Shown here in pieces: positions 1 to 8,966 of a stretch of 36,737 nucleotides of DNA. The stretch lies in the NCBI GenBank assembly GCA_030037775.1, contig JASHQB010000074.1, positions 1 to 36,737 on the forward strand, written 5' to 3'. The translations under genes were made by a program, and so were the position numbers. Below the pieces are notes generated by a model. That model was not told the origin of the DNA and did not search any database. It was given only the letters and a program-made list of their open reading frames with translations. Numbering within the stretch: the first letter of the stretch is position 1; every line of letters begins with the position of its first letter. The DNA comes from Candidatus Acidiferrales bacterium. GTDB taxonomy: Bacteria; Acidobacteriota; Terriglobia; Acidiferrales; UBA7541.

Positions 1-11
1 GTCCTGGATTT

Positions 12-419
12 CTAACGATGCGGGGCAACCGTGTGGCCGCGTCCGTCTCGTGTTTCGTTGCCTTTGAAGTTTGTCGCACGCTCGGGATGTCGGTTGGGAG
101 CTGGCTTTTCACCGCGAGCTGGTACGCGCCCTTTATAGCCGTGATGGGGATCGTAACGGTTATTCACGGTACCGTGAAAATCACGCGGGCCATGGAACCA
201 CGGCCCCGCACCGACGAAAACGCCGTTCACAAACCATTCCGGCGCATAGTAGCCGTAGGGAGCGCAGGCGTACGGCTTATAGTCGAAGTATCCATAAGGG
301 CAAACAGGAGCGGGCCCGATGTTTACAGTGACGCCGACCTGCGCCTGGGATTTGGGAGCAGCGACTGCTAGACAAAAAACCGCAAAGACGGAAATCGCAA
401 GACATTTGAACTTGTTCAT
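12..419 (-). CDS. Small exported protein of unknown function
   Basis: A 135-residue protein with a clear signal peptide: Lys near the N-terminus, a hydrophobic core, and an AxA-type end at about residues 24-26 (KSQAQ). The mature part is rich in Gly, Pro, Tyr and Trp (YGYYAPEWFVNG, GAGPWFHGPRDF), followed by a basic His/Arg-rich tail. No catalytic motif is visible. It resembles small exported proteins common in Acidobacteriota genomes, which is recalled rather than searched. The ATG at 419 is preceded on the minus strand by a GGAGA-type ribosome binding site about 7 nt away, which supports this start. It is monocistronic as far as can be seen, and its function is unknown. Confidence 0.75.
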   Translation of the reverse strand: MNKFKCLAISVFAVFCLAVAAPKSQAQVGVTVNIGPAPVCPYGYFDYKPYACAPYGYYAPEWFVNGVFVGAGPWFHGPRDFHGTVNNRYDPHHGYKGRVPARGEKPAPNRHPERATNFKGNETRDGRGHTVAPHR

Positions 420-841
420 GGTTCTTCTCCAGTCTATTCGAATCTAAAGCTGTTACGTTCAGGGTTGGGGACACCAATCCTATAGCCGAGCAATCCTCCG
501 TGTCCCCTAGATTTTTTGTCAGCGAGCGCTACGGGCTGAGAAGCCGCAAAGGAACTCTCCAGCCAGGAAGCACACGTCATTGAGCAATTCGATGGGGCTT
601 GCCGCCAATGCAATGGGTTTACACGCTCAGGTCCGCAGCGGCCCGCGAAATCTTGAGAGAATATCCGATGATTCCAATAGTCTCGCTAACCTTCGTTTTT
701 ACAAACCACCTTGCCGAGGAAGTCCGGCGCTGCGGCATTCGGGTAGCTCCACCGTTCCTGCCCGTGCCGGCTCCTGATCTTGAAACGATTGTTCCATTTC
801 GAGGTTGACCTTCTTCTCTGTATGAATTAGCTTCTACCGCC
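420..841. other. Intergenic region, no gene recognised
   Basis: About 420 bases lie between two divergently transcribed genes. Short open frames occur on both strands but none has a ribosome binding site plus recognisable protein content. The right end holds a weak possible promoter for the XRE gene: TTGACC at 805-810, then 17 bp, then TAGCTT at 828-833. No ribosome binding site precedes the ATG at 842. Confidence 0.5.
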
Positions 842-1219
842 ATGCAAGTTGGCCAACGTCTCCGAGAAGTTCGCGAGGCAAAGAAGCTCAGCCAAGGCGA
901 TATCGAGAAACGGACGGGCTTGCTCCGCTGCTATACGTCCCGAGTCGAGAACGGCCACACCGTTCCGGCAGTCGAAACACTGGAGAAGTACGCTCGGGCA
1001 TTTGAAGTCCCGATGTATCAACTTTTCATTGGGACGGAAGAGGAACCGAGCCGTGTGCCTCACGTCTTACGCGCGGCGGGCAAAGGCAAATGGTTCGGTA
1101 GTACCCGCAAGGAAGAGAAATTCTTCACTAAATTTTGGCACTTACTCAGCAAAATGAAAGAACGTGACCGCACCTTGTTGCTCGCCGTCGCACAGGGGAT
1201 GGCGAAGCGCAAGAGATGA
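842..1219 (+). CDS. XRE-family helix-turn-helix transcriptional regulator
   Basis: A 125-residue DNA-binding protein. Residues 1-62 form a classic HTH_3/Cro-C1 domain: VGQRLREVREAKKLSQGDIE, then the recognition-helix region ending SRVENGHTVPAVETLEK, then a helix ending VPMYQLF. The remaining 60 residues are basic and charged (GKGKWFGSTRKEEKF, MAKRKR at the C-terminus) and match no ligand domain I know, so this is a single-domain regulator with a basic tail. There is no Shine-Dalgarno sequence before the ATG, and the putative -10 at 828-833 ends only 8 bases upstream, so the mRNA may be leaderless. It stands alone, so the target genes are unknown. The HTH call is secure; the biological role is not. 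Confidence 0.88.
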   Translation: MQVGQRLREVREAKKLSQGDIEKRTGLLRCYTSRVENGHTVPAVETLEKYARAFEVPMYQLFIGTEEEPSRVPHVLRAAGKGKWFGSTRKEEKFFTKFWHLLSKMKERDRTLLLAVAQGMAKRKR

Positions 1220-1489
1220 ACCGGCCAGTGACCGGATCGGGCTCCGGTGTGGAACCCCATTCCTCAGGGCAAGGATAAACGAGTCACGACTGTCGTTTTC
1301 TCTCTGAGGAGAAACTAAAGTCGAGCACTTTGATGTCAGGGATTCTCTCAGCCAGCGGCCTATCGCTAAACTCTTCATAAGGCTATTACAGGCTTGTCTC
1401 TTGACACCGCAGACGTCCTGCCGTATGTTCCGCGCAAGAGCGGTGCGGTCGAGGGTTAGCTTAACCCGGCGTTTCTGCCAGAGGCTTCG

Positions 1490-2533
1490 ATGAAATCAGG
1501 GCTGAGGAACTGCTTTGCTGCTGCCCTATTTGTCCTTGCCATTCCCACTCTAGCTGGTGCTCAAGCTCAGGGCACTTCGCCCCTGCCTAGGCCCACAGGT
1601 GTAGGTGGTGCCGGCGTAACTGCCGACAGGTTTACCGGCGTGATCATGATATATCTTCGCGACGAAAATGAGTCGCCTATTTCTGGGATACCACAAATAA
1701 CCCTGACCTCTGAGACCGATGATTCGGTAATACCCGAACTGCCACGCCTGGAAGGTAAGGGCTGGGTCTTCACTAACCTGCCGATCGGCGGCACCTACGA
1801 GCTCGATATAAGGGTTGATGGCTATCAGCCAGCCCATCAAACTGTGGAACTCTCCGGCATATCAGACTCCACCGCCAACGTCGTTGTTAACCTCAAACCC
1901 ATTGACCCACAACTTGTCTTTCGGCCTCCTGGGGGCCAGTTTGTACTCGCGCCACGCGCGCAGAAGGAAGTTCAGCAAGGCCTCCGCGACCTCAGCTCCG
2001 ACAAGGTATCTTCAGCTCAGAAGCACTTCCAGAAAGCGATCCAGTTGGCTCCGGGCAATCCCTACGTGAACTACGTCATGGGCATGAGCTACATTCTCGC
2101 TAAGCAGGAGACGAAGGCCCAGCCTTATCTGGAGGAATCTGTTTCCTTGGATCCAAACCAACCGGCCTCACTGCTTGCTCTGGGGACTTTGCGCTTCGAC
2201 CAGGGGAATTATGCCGGCGCGGTTGATCTGTTGAGCAAGGCGGTGAAGCTGGATCCTTCTTCGTGGAAGTCACAGTGGCTTCTGGCGGATGCCTGCCTGA
2301 GGCAACGCGATTTTCCCCAGGCTCGGGAGCACGCGGAAAAGGCCCTTGCCGCAGGCAAGGAGAAGGCCGATCGTGTGAGACTGGTTCTCGCCGAAGCCGT
2401 GGCGGGCATGGGTGACCGCGCGGGCGCCCTGGCGACGTTAGATCGTTTTCTATCCGACCATCCAAACGATCCAGACGCGTTGAAGTTTCGCGCTTGGCTG
2501 ACCAGTCGGTCCGGAAACTTCCCCAAGCATTGA
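1490..2533 (+). CDS. Exported TPR protein with N-terminal carboxypeptidase-regulatory-like domain
   Basis: A 347-residue protein. Residues 1-26 are a signal peptide (hydrophobic core, then LAGAQAQG). Residues about 50-135 look like a beta-sandwich of the carboxypeptidase-regulatory/PEGA type (YLRDENESPISGIPQITL, then GWVFTNLPIGGTYELDIRVDGY). From about residue 155 to 340 there are four to five tetratricopeptide repeats (for example APGNPYVNYVMGMSYILAKQ and DPNQPASLLALGTLRFDQGN). TPRs are protein-interaction scaffolds, so a periplasmic or envelope assembly role is likely but unproven. The ATG at 1490 has AGAGG about 6 nt upstream. No operon partner is visible: the next gene downstream is convergent. 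Confidence 0.85.
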   Translation: MKSGLRNCFAAALFVLAIPTLAGAQAQGTSPLPRPTGVGGAGVTADRFTGVIMIYLRDENESPISGIPQITLTSETDDSVIPELPRLEGKGWVFTNLPIGGTYELDIRVDGYQPAHQTVELSGISDSTANVVVNLKPIDPQLVFRPPGGQFVLAPRAQKEVQQGLRDLSSDKVSSAQKHFQKAIQLAPGNPYVNYVMGMSYILAKQETKAQPYLEESVSLDPNQPASLLALGTLRFDQGNYAGAVDLLSKAVKLDPSSWKSQWLLADACLRQRDFPQAREHAEKALAAGKEKADRVRLVLAEAVAGMGDRAGALATLDRFLSDHPNDPDALKFRAWLTSRSGNFPKH

Positions 2534-2779
2534 AAAAGCTGCGGTCAAACAGGTGCCAGGACACGGAGAGTCTCAAGCTGGGGATGCGGGTCCAACCACA
2601 CGCGGTGGCGCACGGCGCGTCGAGAACCTTTTGGTCGTAGCGTCCTTGTGATGGTCAAGGTATCTGAAGACGGACGCGTTGGAGTAATCCAGTTGCCCGC
2701 GCCGAAGGGCGGGGTCGCCCGTCGATGTGCCGTCATCGCGAGGATGAATAGTTCTGGTCGTAATCCGCAGATGGTGGAG

Positions 2780-5700
2780 TTAATTCACGGTGACGGTGAA
2801 GCTGGTGCTTTCCGTTGTACTGGCCGCGTCATTCGCGGTCCCGGTCACGGTGAAGGTATAGCTGCCAGCAGTAGTTTCCGTGGTAGTAGTAGTGGTCGTC
2901 GTGGTGGTCGCGGCACCGCCTCCGCCACACGCCGAGAGACCGCCCAGAACGGTCAGCAGCACGACAAGCCCCAGCAGCGGCCGCCAACTACGCCGACGGC
3001 CGGGGATAGTCGCGAAGACGAGCAAGGCCAGAGCAACAGCAACTCTGCCAGCTGCGCCCGGCCACGCGGAACTTTTGCCAACGAATGTAGGATCGGCCAG
3101 TGCGCTCTGGTCCGACGTGGTGGAGACACTTGCAGTTCCCGAACCGCTTGGCGTGCCCGAGCTGTAAGTAATTGTTCCGGTCACGGAGCAGGTGGGCGGG
3201 TCAGTCGGATTGTTTACGCTACTGCTGGTGAGCGAGCAAGAGCTCAGGGTCACCGTTCCGGTATAGCCGGAACTGCTGGTCTGGCCGGTGATGGTGGAGG
3301 TAGCCGCAGCGCCAGGTGAGATAGCCGCCGGCGTTGTGGCTGCGAGCGAGTAAATGGGCTGCGTGACACCAGATACCCACGCGTTCACGACATTGGCTAC
3401 ATTCATCGACCCAAGGCCCGTAGCCAGATTGAACCCCGCCGTGGCATTGTAGCCCGGCGTGGTTCCGGAACTGACCAGTGTGCCCACAGTGTCCTCAGAA
3501 TTGAGGGGTGTGCAGTTGGGGGAGATTATGCCTGGGTACTCGGTGGACGTTACCCACTCTCCGGTTTCGCTATCGTAGACGGTGCCACCGACGGGCGCGC
3601 CGTAGTCACAGGGCACGGTGTTGGTGCCTTCGTCGATGCTTTGGAAGTAGCAACTGCTGGACGGCGGGCCTTCGGCACTGCAGCTGGAGTAGTCCTGCTG
3701 GCTGGCGAGTAGATAGAGCTGCGGGTTGGGAAGGCCCTGCACCGCCCCAACTTTCTGGTTGATCAGCGCCATGACACCGGCCATGGCCGGAGAACCAAAG
3801 GAAGTTCCGCCGAATTCCTCTTCAAAGTTTTCGGAGGTGCTGCCGTAGGTGCAGCTCCCGATGGCCGAGATGCAGACGAGATAGGCGCTGCTGAGAGCAC
3901 CGTCTCCGGCGAAGAAGCTGACATCCGGCAGATCGCGCACGCCATCAGCGGGAATGCCGGAGACGCCCGTCTGCCATGACGGTTTTTGCCAACCGTTGTT
4001 GGTCAGCGCAATGGAGCCATTGGCAGTCCCCGTGGTCGAGGCGCCGGTCGTGCAGGTGGGATTATCGGGATCGCTGTCCTCAGTATTGACAACGCAGTTG
4101 CTCGCGCCGCCGTTGCCGCCGATCGTGTCGACGTAGGGAGCAAGCATGACTCCATATTCCTCATAGATCGATTCCCAGTCATCCTGGGCGAAGTTACAGC
4201 TATATTCGGTGTTCGAGACGCCGGAAATGCCGATGTACGAGGCGATACTTTCCAGATAGCCGGCCAAGATCGGATTCTCGCAGGTGTCATTCCAGGGAAT
4301 TTCCGGAACATAGCCGGCTGCGCTTTCGTACGGCTCGGTGGATGAGTTGTTGGACGTGTTCCAGTAAGCCGGGGAACCCTGATTGGTGCTGGAGGTCGGG
4401 CAGCCGACGACATTTCCGCTGGAATTGATCGTCGGCTTGCACCAACTGAAGTCCGTGCCGCCGACGGCAGTGTTGAAAGGCGTGGATGCCAGGCCGCTGA
4501 CCGAGAGCCCATATTGGGCGGAGTACGGGTTCCCGATGGCATCGCCGTCTTGGTCGCAGGAGGCCGAGCCGGAATCCCCGGCGGCCACGAAGACGGAGAT
4601 TCCCTCGGCGGCGGCCTGTTGCCAGAGATCATAGTAGGCGACGTTCTCCGCAGTGCCTTCGCCTAGTTCACACTCTCCATAGCTTACATTGAGGACGTTG
4701 GCGGTGACGTTATCAACGACATATTGAGCCGAGTCATAAATCGAGTCGACGGTTCCAGCAGCGTTCTGGCCGGTGACGACGAGATCGATCTGGGCATCCG
4801 GTGCTACTGCGCCCGACCATTCGACGTCGATGGAGTTTTCTATAAGGTCGCTGATGCCGCATATCGCAGTTGAGCTGGTGCTGGTGCATTCTATAGCCAG
4901 ACCGTTGGTGTCGATTTCGTCGGGAGTCGATCCCGCCGGCAGGCCAAAGATGCTGCGGAAGGTGGAGACGTCAGAGAGATCGATGTAGCTGGTTCCCGCT
5001 ATGGCGATGGTCTGTCCGGTGCCGTTGATGCCGTCACTCCAAAGCGGCGTAAGGTTGTAGATGGTGGCAAAGTCCCACGGCGTCACATCCTCTTCTAGAT
5101 AGGCGCTCGAGTCGGTGCTCGCGGGCACATTGATGCCAAACAAGGGGTGGAGACCCGCCGAGTTGAGTGCCGCAGCCTTGGCAGAAGCGGCGAGCGAGGC
5201 AAAGTTGAAGCCAGAAGCAGGGCTTGTCGTTCCGGTACCGACGATCCGCTGCCATCGACCGAGTTGCGAATTGAATTGTACCCTCGCGCCGGCTCTGTGC
5301 ATGGGGTGCGGCAGGAAGTTGTGGAGGGCCTTTACGCCCACCACGACCGGAGCGAGCGCGGCGGGGATCTTGGGGTCGGTGATGTTTCCGATGTGCGGAA
5401 CGCCGTTGACCACTAGGTTATGAATCTCCGTATGGAAGGCCCTTTCGGCGAGGCCGGCGGTGCCGCCGAACCGAATAGTCATGCGACCGGGAGTGACCTT
5501 AGCCACGGTGAATCCTTGCGAGACGAGCCATTTGGTGATGGTGGCGATGTCCGTGTTAGAGGGTCCAAAACGCTGGCCGATCTCAGTCGGGTTCAGCCAT
5601 CTGTGATAGTTAGGCGAATTGCGACCGTACTCGCCGTTGACGTACTGGTCAAAGGCGGCCTGCTGCTCAGGACTTCGGCTCAGTACCAGGGTCATGTCGG

Positions 5701-5920
5701 GCATGGGGAGATCGGCACCGACCGGACCACGGTCATTTTTGGCAATCGCGAAAGGGCTTGTGTTGCCATGAAGGGTGACCAATTGATTGTTGTCGATTGG
5801 TTCGGTGATGCGCACGGAAGGAGCAGCTTCGACGGCGGACTGCTGGGCAAAGGCTGCGGTTGAGCACAGAAAAACGCTTGCGGCCGCACAGAAGGAAAAC
5901 GAACGGAGGCTTGCCATCAT
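2780..5920 (-). CDS. S53 family (sedolisin/kumamolisin-like) secreted serine-carboxyl peptidase
   Basis: A 1046-residue protein. A signal peptide (1-25) is followed by a Pro-kumamolisin activation domain (about 45-205, including RWLNPTEIGQRFGP). The catalytic domain has Glu361 and Asp365 in the E-x3-D motif (IENSIDVEWSGAVAP), the oxyanion Asp449 in AAGDSGS, and the nucleophile Ser707 in GGTSFGSPAMAG. These are the sedolisin triad plus the oxyanion residue, so activity is expected, typically an acid endopeptidase (family knowledge). The C-terminal calcium-loop motif, usually GWDxxTGLG, reads GFNLATGLG here, with Asn831 for Asp. The last 100 residues are unusual: two hydrophobic helices separated by GRRRSW, a LSACGGGG segment, a run of ten Thr and a short beta-rich tail. 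The gene starts with two adjacent ATGs, and no strong ribosome binding site decides between them. Confidence 0.95.
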   Translation of the reverse strand: MMASLRSFSFCAAASVFLCSTAAFAQQSAVEAAPSVRITEPIDNNQLVTLHGNTSPFAIAKNDRGPVGADLPMPDMTLVLSRSPEQQAAFDQYVNGEYGRNSPNYHRWLNPTEIGQRFGPSNTDIATITKWLVSQGFTVAKVTPGRMTIRFGGTAGLAERAFHTEIHNLVVNGVPHIGNITDPKIPAALAPVVVGVKALHNFLPHPMHRAGARVQFNSQLGRWQRIVGTGTTSPASGFNFASLAASAKAAALNSAGLHPLFGINVPASTDSSAYLEEDVTPWDFATIYNLTPLWSDGINGTGQTIAIAGTSYIDLSDVSTFRSIFGLPAGSTPDEIDTNGLAIECTSTSSTAICGISDLIENSIDVEWSGAVAPDAQIDLVVTGQNAAGTVDSIYDSAQYVVDNVTANVLNVSYGECELGEGTAENVAYYDLWQQAAAEGISVFVAAGDSGSASCDQDGDAIGNPYSAQYGLSVSGLASTPFNTAVGGTDFSWCKPTINSSGNVVGCPTSSTNQGSPAYWNTSNNSSTEPYESAAGYVPEIPWNDTCENPILAGYLESIASYIGISGVSNTEYSCNFAQDDWESIYEEYGVMLAPYVDTIGGNGGASNCVVNTEDSDPDNPTCTTGASTTGTANGSIALTNNGWQKPSWQTGVSGIPADGVRDLPDVSFFAGDGALSSAYLVCISAIGSCTYGSTSENFEEEFGGTSFGSPAMAGVMALINQKVGAVQGLPNPQLYLLASQQDYSSCSAEGPPSSSCYFQSIDEGTNTVPCDYGAPVGGTVYDSETGEWVTSTEYPGIISPNCTPLNSEDTVGTLVSSGTTPGYNATAGFNLATGLGSMNVANVVNAWVSGVTQPIYSLAATTPAAISPGAAATSTITGQTSSSGYTGTVTLSSCSLTSSSVNNPTDPPTCSVTGTITYSSGTPSGSGTASVSTTSDQSALADPTFVGKSSAWPGAAGRVAVALALLVFATIPGRRRSWRPLLGLVVLLTVLGGLSACGGGGAATTTTTTTTTTETTAGSYTFTVTGTANDAASTTESTSFTVTVN
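2880..2914. repeat. Trinucleotide low-complexity tract encoding poly-Thr
   Basis: A run of GTN/GTG-type triplets on the plus strand reads as ten consecutive Thr codons plus Glu-Thr-Thr in the S53 peptidase on the minus strand. It separates the C-terminal hydrophobic helices from the last beta-rich segment. Third-position variation (ACC, ACG, ACT) suggests a maintained linker rather than a very recent slippage expansion. Confidence 0.7.
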
Positions 5921-6390
5921 ATTTGGCTTGAACCTTCCCTATTCCATGTCGCCGAAGGAGAGCCGCCATCCTGGCTCGGCGGACGCGCGTTTTATGCTTC
6001 CGCAGAAGTATTCCTGTTTGATGCACCTAAAGTTCCACGCATCTATGCTTGGCCCGAAACACGCTGGACCAGGAACACTCGTCAGTCATGTGCGCGCGGG
6101 CACCATGGCACTGGCACATGGCACCTCGATGATCACGCGTAGGCCAGGCGTCCAGCCGTCTGAGTCGTGCACGTGGTTCCGCGGTCAGGGGCGATTCGCG
6201 TTCGCTCGCCCCGTCTTTGTGCTTTCACTACGTTACGCTTCGAATAATCCATCGTCGATAGAACCCCGCCCCTAAGAAGAGCCTTTTGAAGCTACGGCAA
6301 ACGCGGCCCCACGCTGCCTAATGCGGTTAGGCTAGCAATTATGGCGGTAGCTCTACACGCCTTCGCACTACCGATGCGCAAATCCTGCAG
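5921..6390. other. Intergenic region, no gene recognised
   Basis: About 470 bases lie between the S53 peptidase start and the IS110 remnant. Plus-strand open frames run through here, but the longest is an extension of a frame antisense to the peptidase and shows no family resemblance. I see no RNA gene, no strong hairpin and no convincing promoter. It probably includes decayed sequence next to the old insertion. Confidence 0.4.
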
Positions 6391-6717
6391 TTGTTTGCAG
6401 TGCGTGCACAGTCGGCGCTGGCAAGTCGTTTCCACACAAATAGGCGGCTAGTATCGGTCACGGCCACCGCACTCATCGCGACGATCGGCAACGGACGGGC
6501 GTTTCATAAGGGTCGAGAGTTCGCCGCTTGGTTGGGGATCGTTCCGCGGGAACACTCCACCGGCGGCCAGCAGAAGCTGCTGGGGATCAGCAAAAGGGGG
6601 AACTCTTACTTGCGAAGACTGTTCGTGCAAGGCGCACGGGCGGTCCTGCCACAGCGGTCGAAGCAGTCATTGGGTCTGAGTGCGTGACTGGCCCAGCTCA
6701 CCCGGCACTCTCCAAAC
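6391..6717 (+). pseudogene. IS110-family transposase, C-terminal fragment with internal stop
   Basis: From about 6457 the frame matches the C-terminal transposase domain (Transposase_20) of IS110/IS116/IS902 elements: TATALIATIGNGRAF, GREFAAWLGIVPREHSTGGQ, LLGISKRGNSYLRRL, VQGARAVL. The upstream helix-hairpin-helix IPGIG segment and the whole N-terminal DEDD catalytic domain are missing. The frame hits TGA at 6685-6687, but reading through it continues the family pattern (LSA-stop-LAQLTRHSPN, where family members usually have Trp), so a TGG-to-TGA nonsense change is likely. This is a dead, truncated insertion sequence. The ends of the original element cannot be placed. Confidence 0.82.
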
Positions 6718-7034
6718 CCGGAATCCGGAAAGGTCTCTGAAGACTGCCTAACTCATGGGGAAGAGAGTGCAGCGCATTCCATCCTGGCCACGAGTGATTC
6801 ACTCCGACAAAGGCCGTATATATTTGCGCAGACCAACCTGTGACATCTTCACTTTTCGCTTGCGGTGAAGCGGCGGACCATACATTCCGGATTTTCGCCA
6901 ATCCTGGGAATTATCCGTTTGTGAACATACGTGTGGTGAATTCTCCCAATCAGGCCGATAGGCATGGAATGCACTGAGCTACGACCTGCCAACGATGCTA
7001 GCTGAAGACTTGGTCCAGGAGAATCGCGACCATG
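6718..7034. other. Intergenic region, contains one copy of a dispersed repeat
   Basis: This stretch lies between the IS110 remnant and the 3' end of the permease gene. It carries the repeat copy at 6831-6891 and no supportable gene. Small minus-strand frames exist but lack family resemblance. I see no clear terminator hairpin for the permease operon that ends here. Confidence 0.4.
6831..6891. repeat. Dispersed imperfect repeat, copy 1
   Basis: This sequence of about 61 bases (beginning gaccaacct and ending accatacattccgga) is repeated at 16727-16789 in the same orientation. By eye there are about 8 mismatches and 2 single-base gaps. The closing 16 bases match exactly. It sits in non-coding DNA near the decayed IS110 fragment, so it may be part of a small old mobile or repetitive element. 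Its boundaries are not sharp. Confidence 0.6.
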
Positions 7035-8339
7035 TCATTGATCTGAAGGGATGAAGAAGCGGCGAGACCAGAACCATGTCGCAGCAGCGAGCAGAACCGT
7101 GGCCGCCAGAACGACGAATTCGAGGCGGCCCATCTGCGTCAGCAGAATGACGCAGAAAGCCGCGCCGAGCCCCGGCATTAGGTAACCCGCAGGTGCTCGA
7201 AAAACCGTAGCGCTCGGATTGCGTTGCCGGAAAACGGGAAGCGCAGCGCAGGTGGTACCATACGTGAGTAAACGAGCCACGGCCGAAAGGCTGGCGTTCC
7301 ATTCGAAACTGCCTGAGAGCGCGAGTACCCAGCCCAGTCCGGCATAAAGCAGAATCGAAACGTAAGGCGTGCGAAATCGCGGATGCACCGCGGCAAAGAT
7401 GCGCGGGAAGTCGCCGTGTTCGCCGAGAGCAAAGGTGAGGCGCGGAGTTCCTAGCATAGTCGCAGCAAACCAGCCCCAAACGGAAACCATCGCGCCGACG
7501 GCCATCAGCCATGCGCCAGGCTTACCGAGGAAATGCTCGGCCGCCGTCGCTAAAGGCTGGGCGGTGGCAGTCCCGGCAGGGACAGTTCCCTGAAAGACGA
7601 GCTGAATCAGCAGATAGACGACCGTAACGACTGCCATCCCGGCAAGCAGGGCAAAAGGAGTGTCTTTTGACGGATCGCGCATCTCGCTCGCGGGGAGGAC
7701 GGCATTATCGAAACCGCCAAACGCAAAGATTAACAGCAGGACTGGCCGTAACCAGTGACCGTGGCCCGACGACCAAGAAGTAAAATTGCCTGGACGCAGA
7801 AAAAAAAGTCCGACGCCGACAAAAACGAGCAGGGGAACGAGCTTTGCCGCAACCAACAGGTTGCTGGTGCTTGCTCCCTGCTTCACTCCGCGGACATTGA
7901 TGATCGTGGGTATGGCGAAGAGCGCGGTGATGATGGTCCAACGAACGACACCAGTTTGCGCAGGCGTCCAGAACGTCCCGAGATACATGACGAAGAGATT
8001 CGCATTCGCGCCCATTGCGGAGATGCGCATGAGCCATGTGACCCAACCGACTTGAAGGCCAACAAAAGGTCCAAATGCCTCGCGAGCATAGAGATATGGT
8101 CCGCCAGCGGAACGGAACTGCGCGCTGACTTCAGCGAAACAGAAAACGATGATGCCGATGCCTGCTGCCGCAGCGATGTAGGCCAGCAGACTGGATGTGC
8201 CCACCAGACCGGCAACCAGCATTGGCAATCCGAAGATTCCGCCACCGATAACTGTGTTGACGACGAGGGTTGTGAGGTCCCATCTACCGAGCGTTGCTAC
8301 GAGTCCGGATTGTGCCTGCGACGGATTCTGTGTTGTCAT
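7035..8339 (-). CDS. APC-superfamily amino-acid permease
   Basis: A 434-residue integral membrane protein with about 12 hydrophobic segments. The first helix carries the APC signature (VVNTVIGGGIFGLPMLVAGL, where the broken GGGIFG helix binds substrate in this fold), and helix 2-3 includes FAEVSAQFRSAGGPYLYARE, typical of the amino acid/polyamine/organocation family. It should import or exchange an amino acid across the inner membrane; the substrate cannot be read from the sequence. It starts 33 bases after the fumarase beta gene on the same strand, so it is probably the last gene of the succinate dehydrogenase-fumarase operon. Aspartate or another TCA-linked amino acid would fit, but that is inference. 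No strong ribosome binding site precedes the ATG. Confidence 0.9.
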   Translation of the reverse strand: MTTQNPSQAQSGLVATLGRWDLTTLVVNTVIGGGIFGLPMLVAGLVGTSSLLAYIAAAAGIGIIVFCFAEVSAQFRSAGGPYLYAREAFGPFVGLQVGWVTWLMRISAMGANANLFVMYLGTFWTPAQTGVVRWTIITALFAIPTIINVRGVKQGASTSNLLVAAKLVPLLVFVGVGLFFLRPGNFTSWSSGHGHWLRPVLLLIFAFGGFDNAVLPASEMRDPSKDTPFALLAGMAVVTVVYLLIQLVFQGTVPAGTATAQPLATAAEHFLGKPGAWLMAVGAMVSVWGWFAATMLGTPRLTFALGEHGDFPRIFAAVHPRFRTPYVSILLYAGLGWVLALSGSFEWNASLSAVARLLTYGTTCAALPVFRQRNPSATVFRAPAGYLMPGLGAAFCVILLTQMGRLEFVVLAATVLLAAATWFWSRRFFIPSDQ

Positions 8340-8372
8340 CCGTTGATATGGACGCCTACTGAGCGTATGCGG

Positions 8373-8954
8373 CTAACCAAAGCCGAACTGTCGAATTCTT
8401 TCGGCGGCGAGTTCCTGAACGTTACGATACAAACTGTGTCCGAGGGAGTCGATCGCAACCACGAGCGGTCCGAAGTTCTTTACGCGAAATTTCCAGAGGC
8501 ACTCGGGCATGAGATCTTCCCACCAAACATCTTCGATTTCTTCGATCTGCATCGTCTCGAGCGCCGCAGCGCCGCCGACGATGGCAAGATACACGCCGCC
8601 AAATTTCTGCATCGCGTCGACGCTCGTTTGCGAAAGCCCGCCCTTGCCTACAAGCGCGCGGACTCTGTACCGTTCGAGCAGACCGGGCACGAAGCGGTCC
8701 ATGCGAGTGCTGGTTGTGGTTCCGACAGACAGTTTTTCATATTTCCCATTGGGCAGCTTCCTGACGCCCGGCGCGGTGTGAAGACACACAGAACCGCTGA
8801 GGTCCACGGGTGGCTGAATTCCTTCGTCAAAAATGCGGATCTGTGTGGCGTCGCGAATTCCGAAAACCGTTCCGTTGATCAGGACGCTGTCTTCCAGTGT
8901 GAGCTTGCGAACATCGACCTCGCTGAGCGGAGGCGCTAGAGTATGTTCCGCCAT
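8373..8954 (-). CDS. Class I fumarate hydratase, beta subunit (C-terminal half type)
   Basis: A 193-residue protein matching the Fumerase_C domain, the beta part of two-subunit iron-sulfur fumarases and L(+)-tartrate dehydratases. Recognisable segments are DSVLINGTVFGIRDA near the N-terminus, GTTTSTRMDRF, LVGKGGLS and AIVGGAAALE. With the alpha subunit it would reversibly hydrate fumarate to (S)-malate. Tartrate dehydratase is the main alternative, but the adjoining succinate dehydrogenase genes favour fumarase. The ATG at 8954 is preceded by a strong GAGGAGGT sequence 7 nt away, lying in the 12-base gap after the alpha gene, so the two are translated from one mRNA. Confidence 0.92.
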   Translation of the reverse strand: MAEHTLAPPLSEVDVRKLTLEDSVLINGTVFGIRDATQIRIFDEGIQPPVDLSGSVCLHTAPGVRKLPNGKYEKLSVGTTTSTRMDRFVPGLLERYRVRALVGKGGLSQTSVDAMQKFGGVYLAIVGGAAALETMQIEEIEDVWWEDLMPECLWKFRVKNFGPLVVAIDSLGHSLYRNVQELAAERIRQFGFG

Positions 8955-8966
8955 TGGATTACCTCC

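Noticed and set aside
1220..1260. Terminator after the XRE gene
   Set aside because: The CCGG...CCGG stem is only 4 bp and has no T-run.
2648..3319. 223-codon plus-strand open frame
   Set aside because: It is an antisense shadow of the S53 protease C-terminus, rich in Arg/Gly/Ser.
7755..8939. 394-codon plus-strand open frame
   Set aside because: It lies antisense to the permease and fumarase beta genes, is low in protein-like pattern, and has no family resemblance. It is a GC-rich shadow frame.
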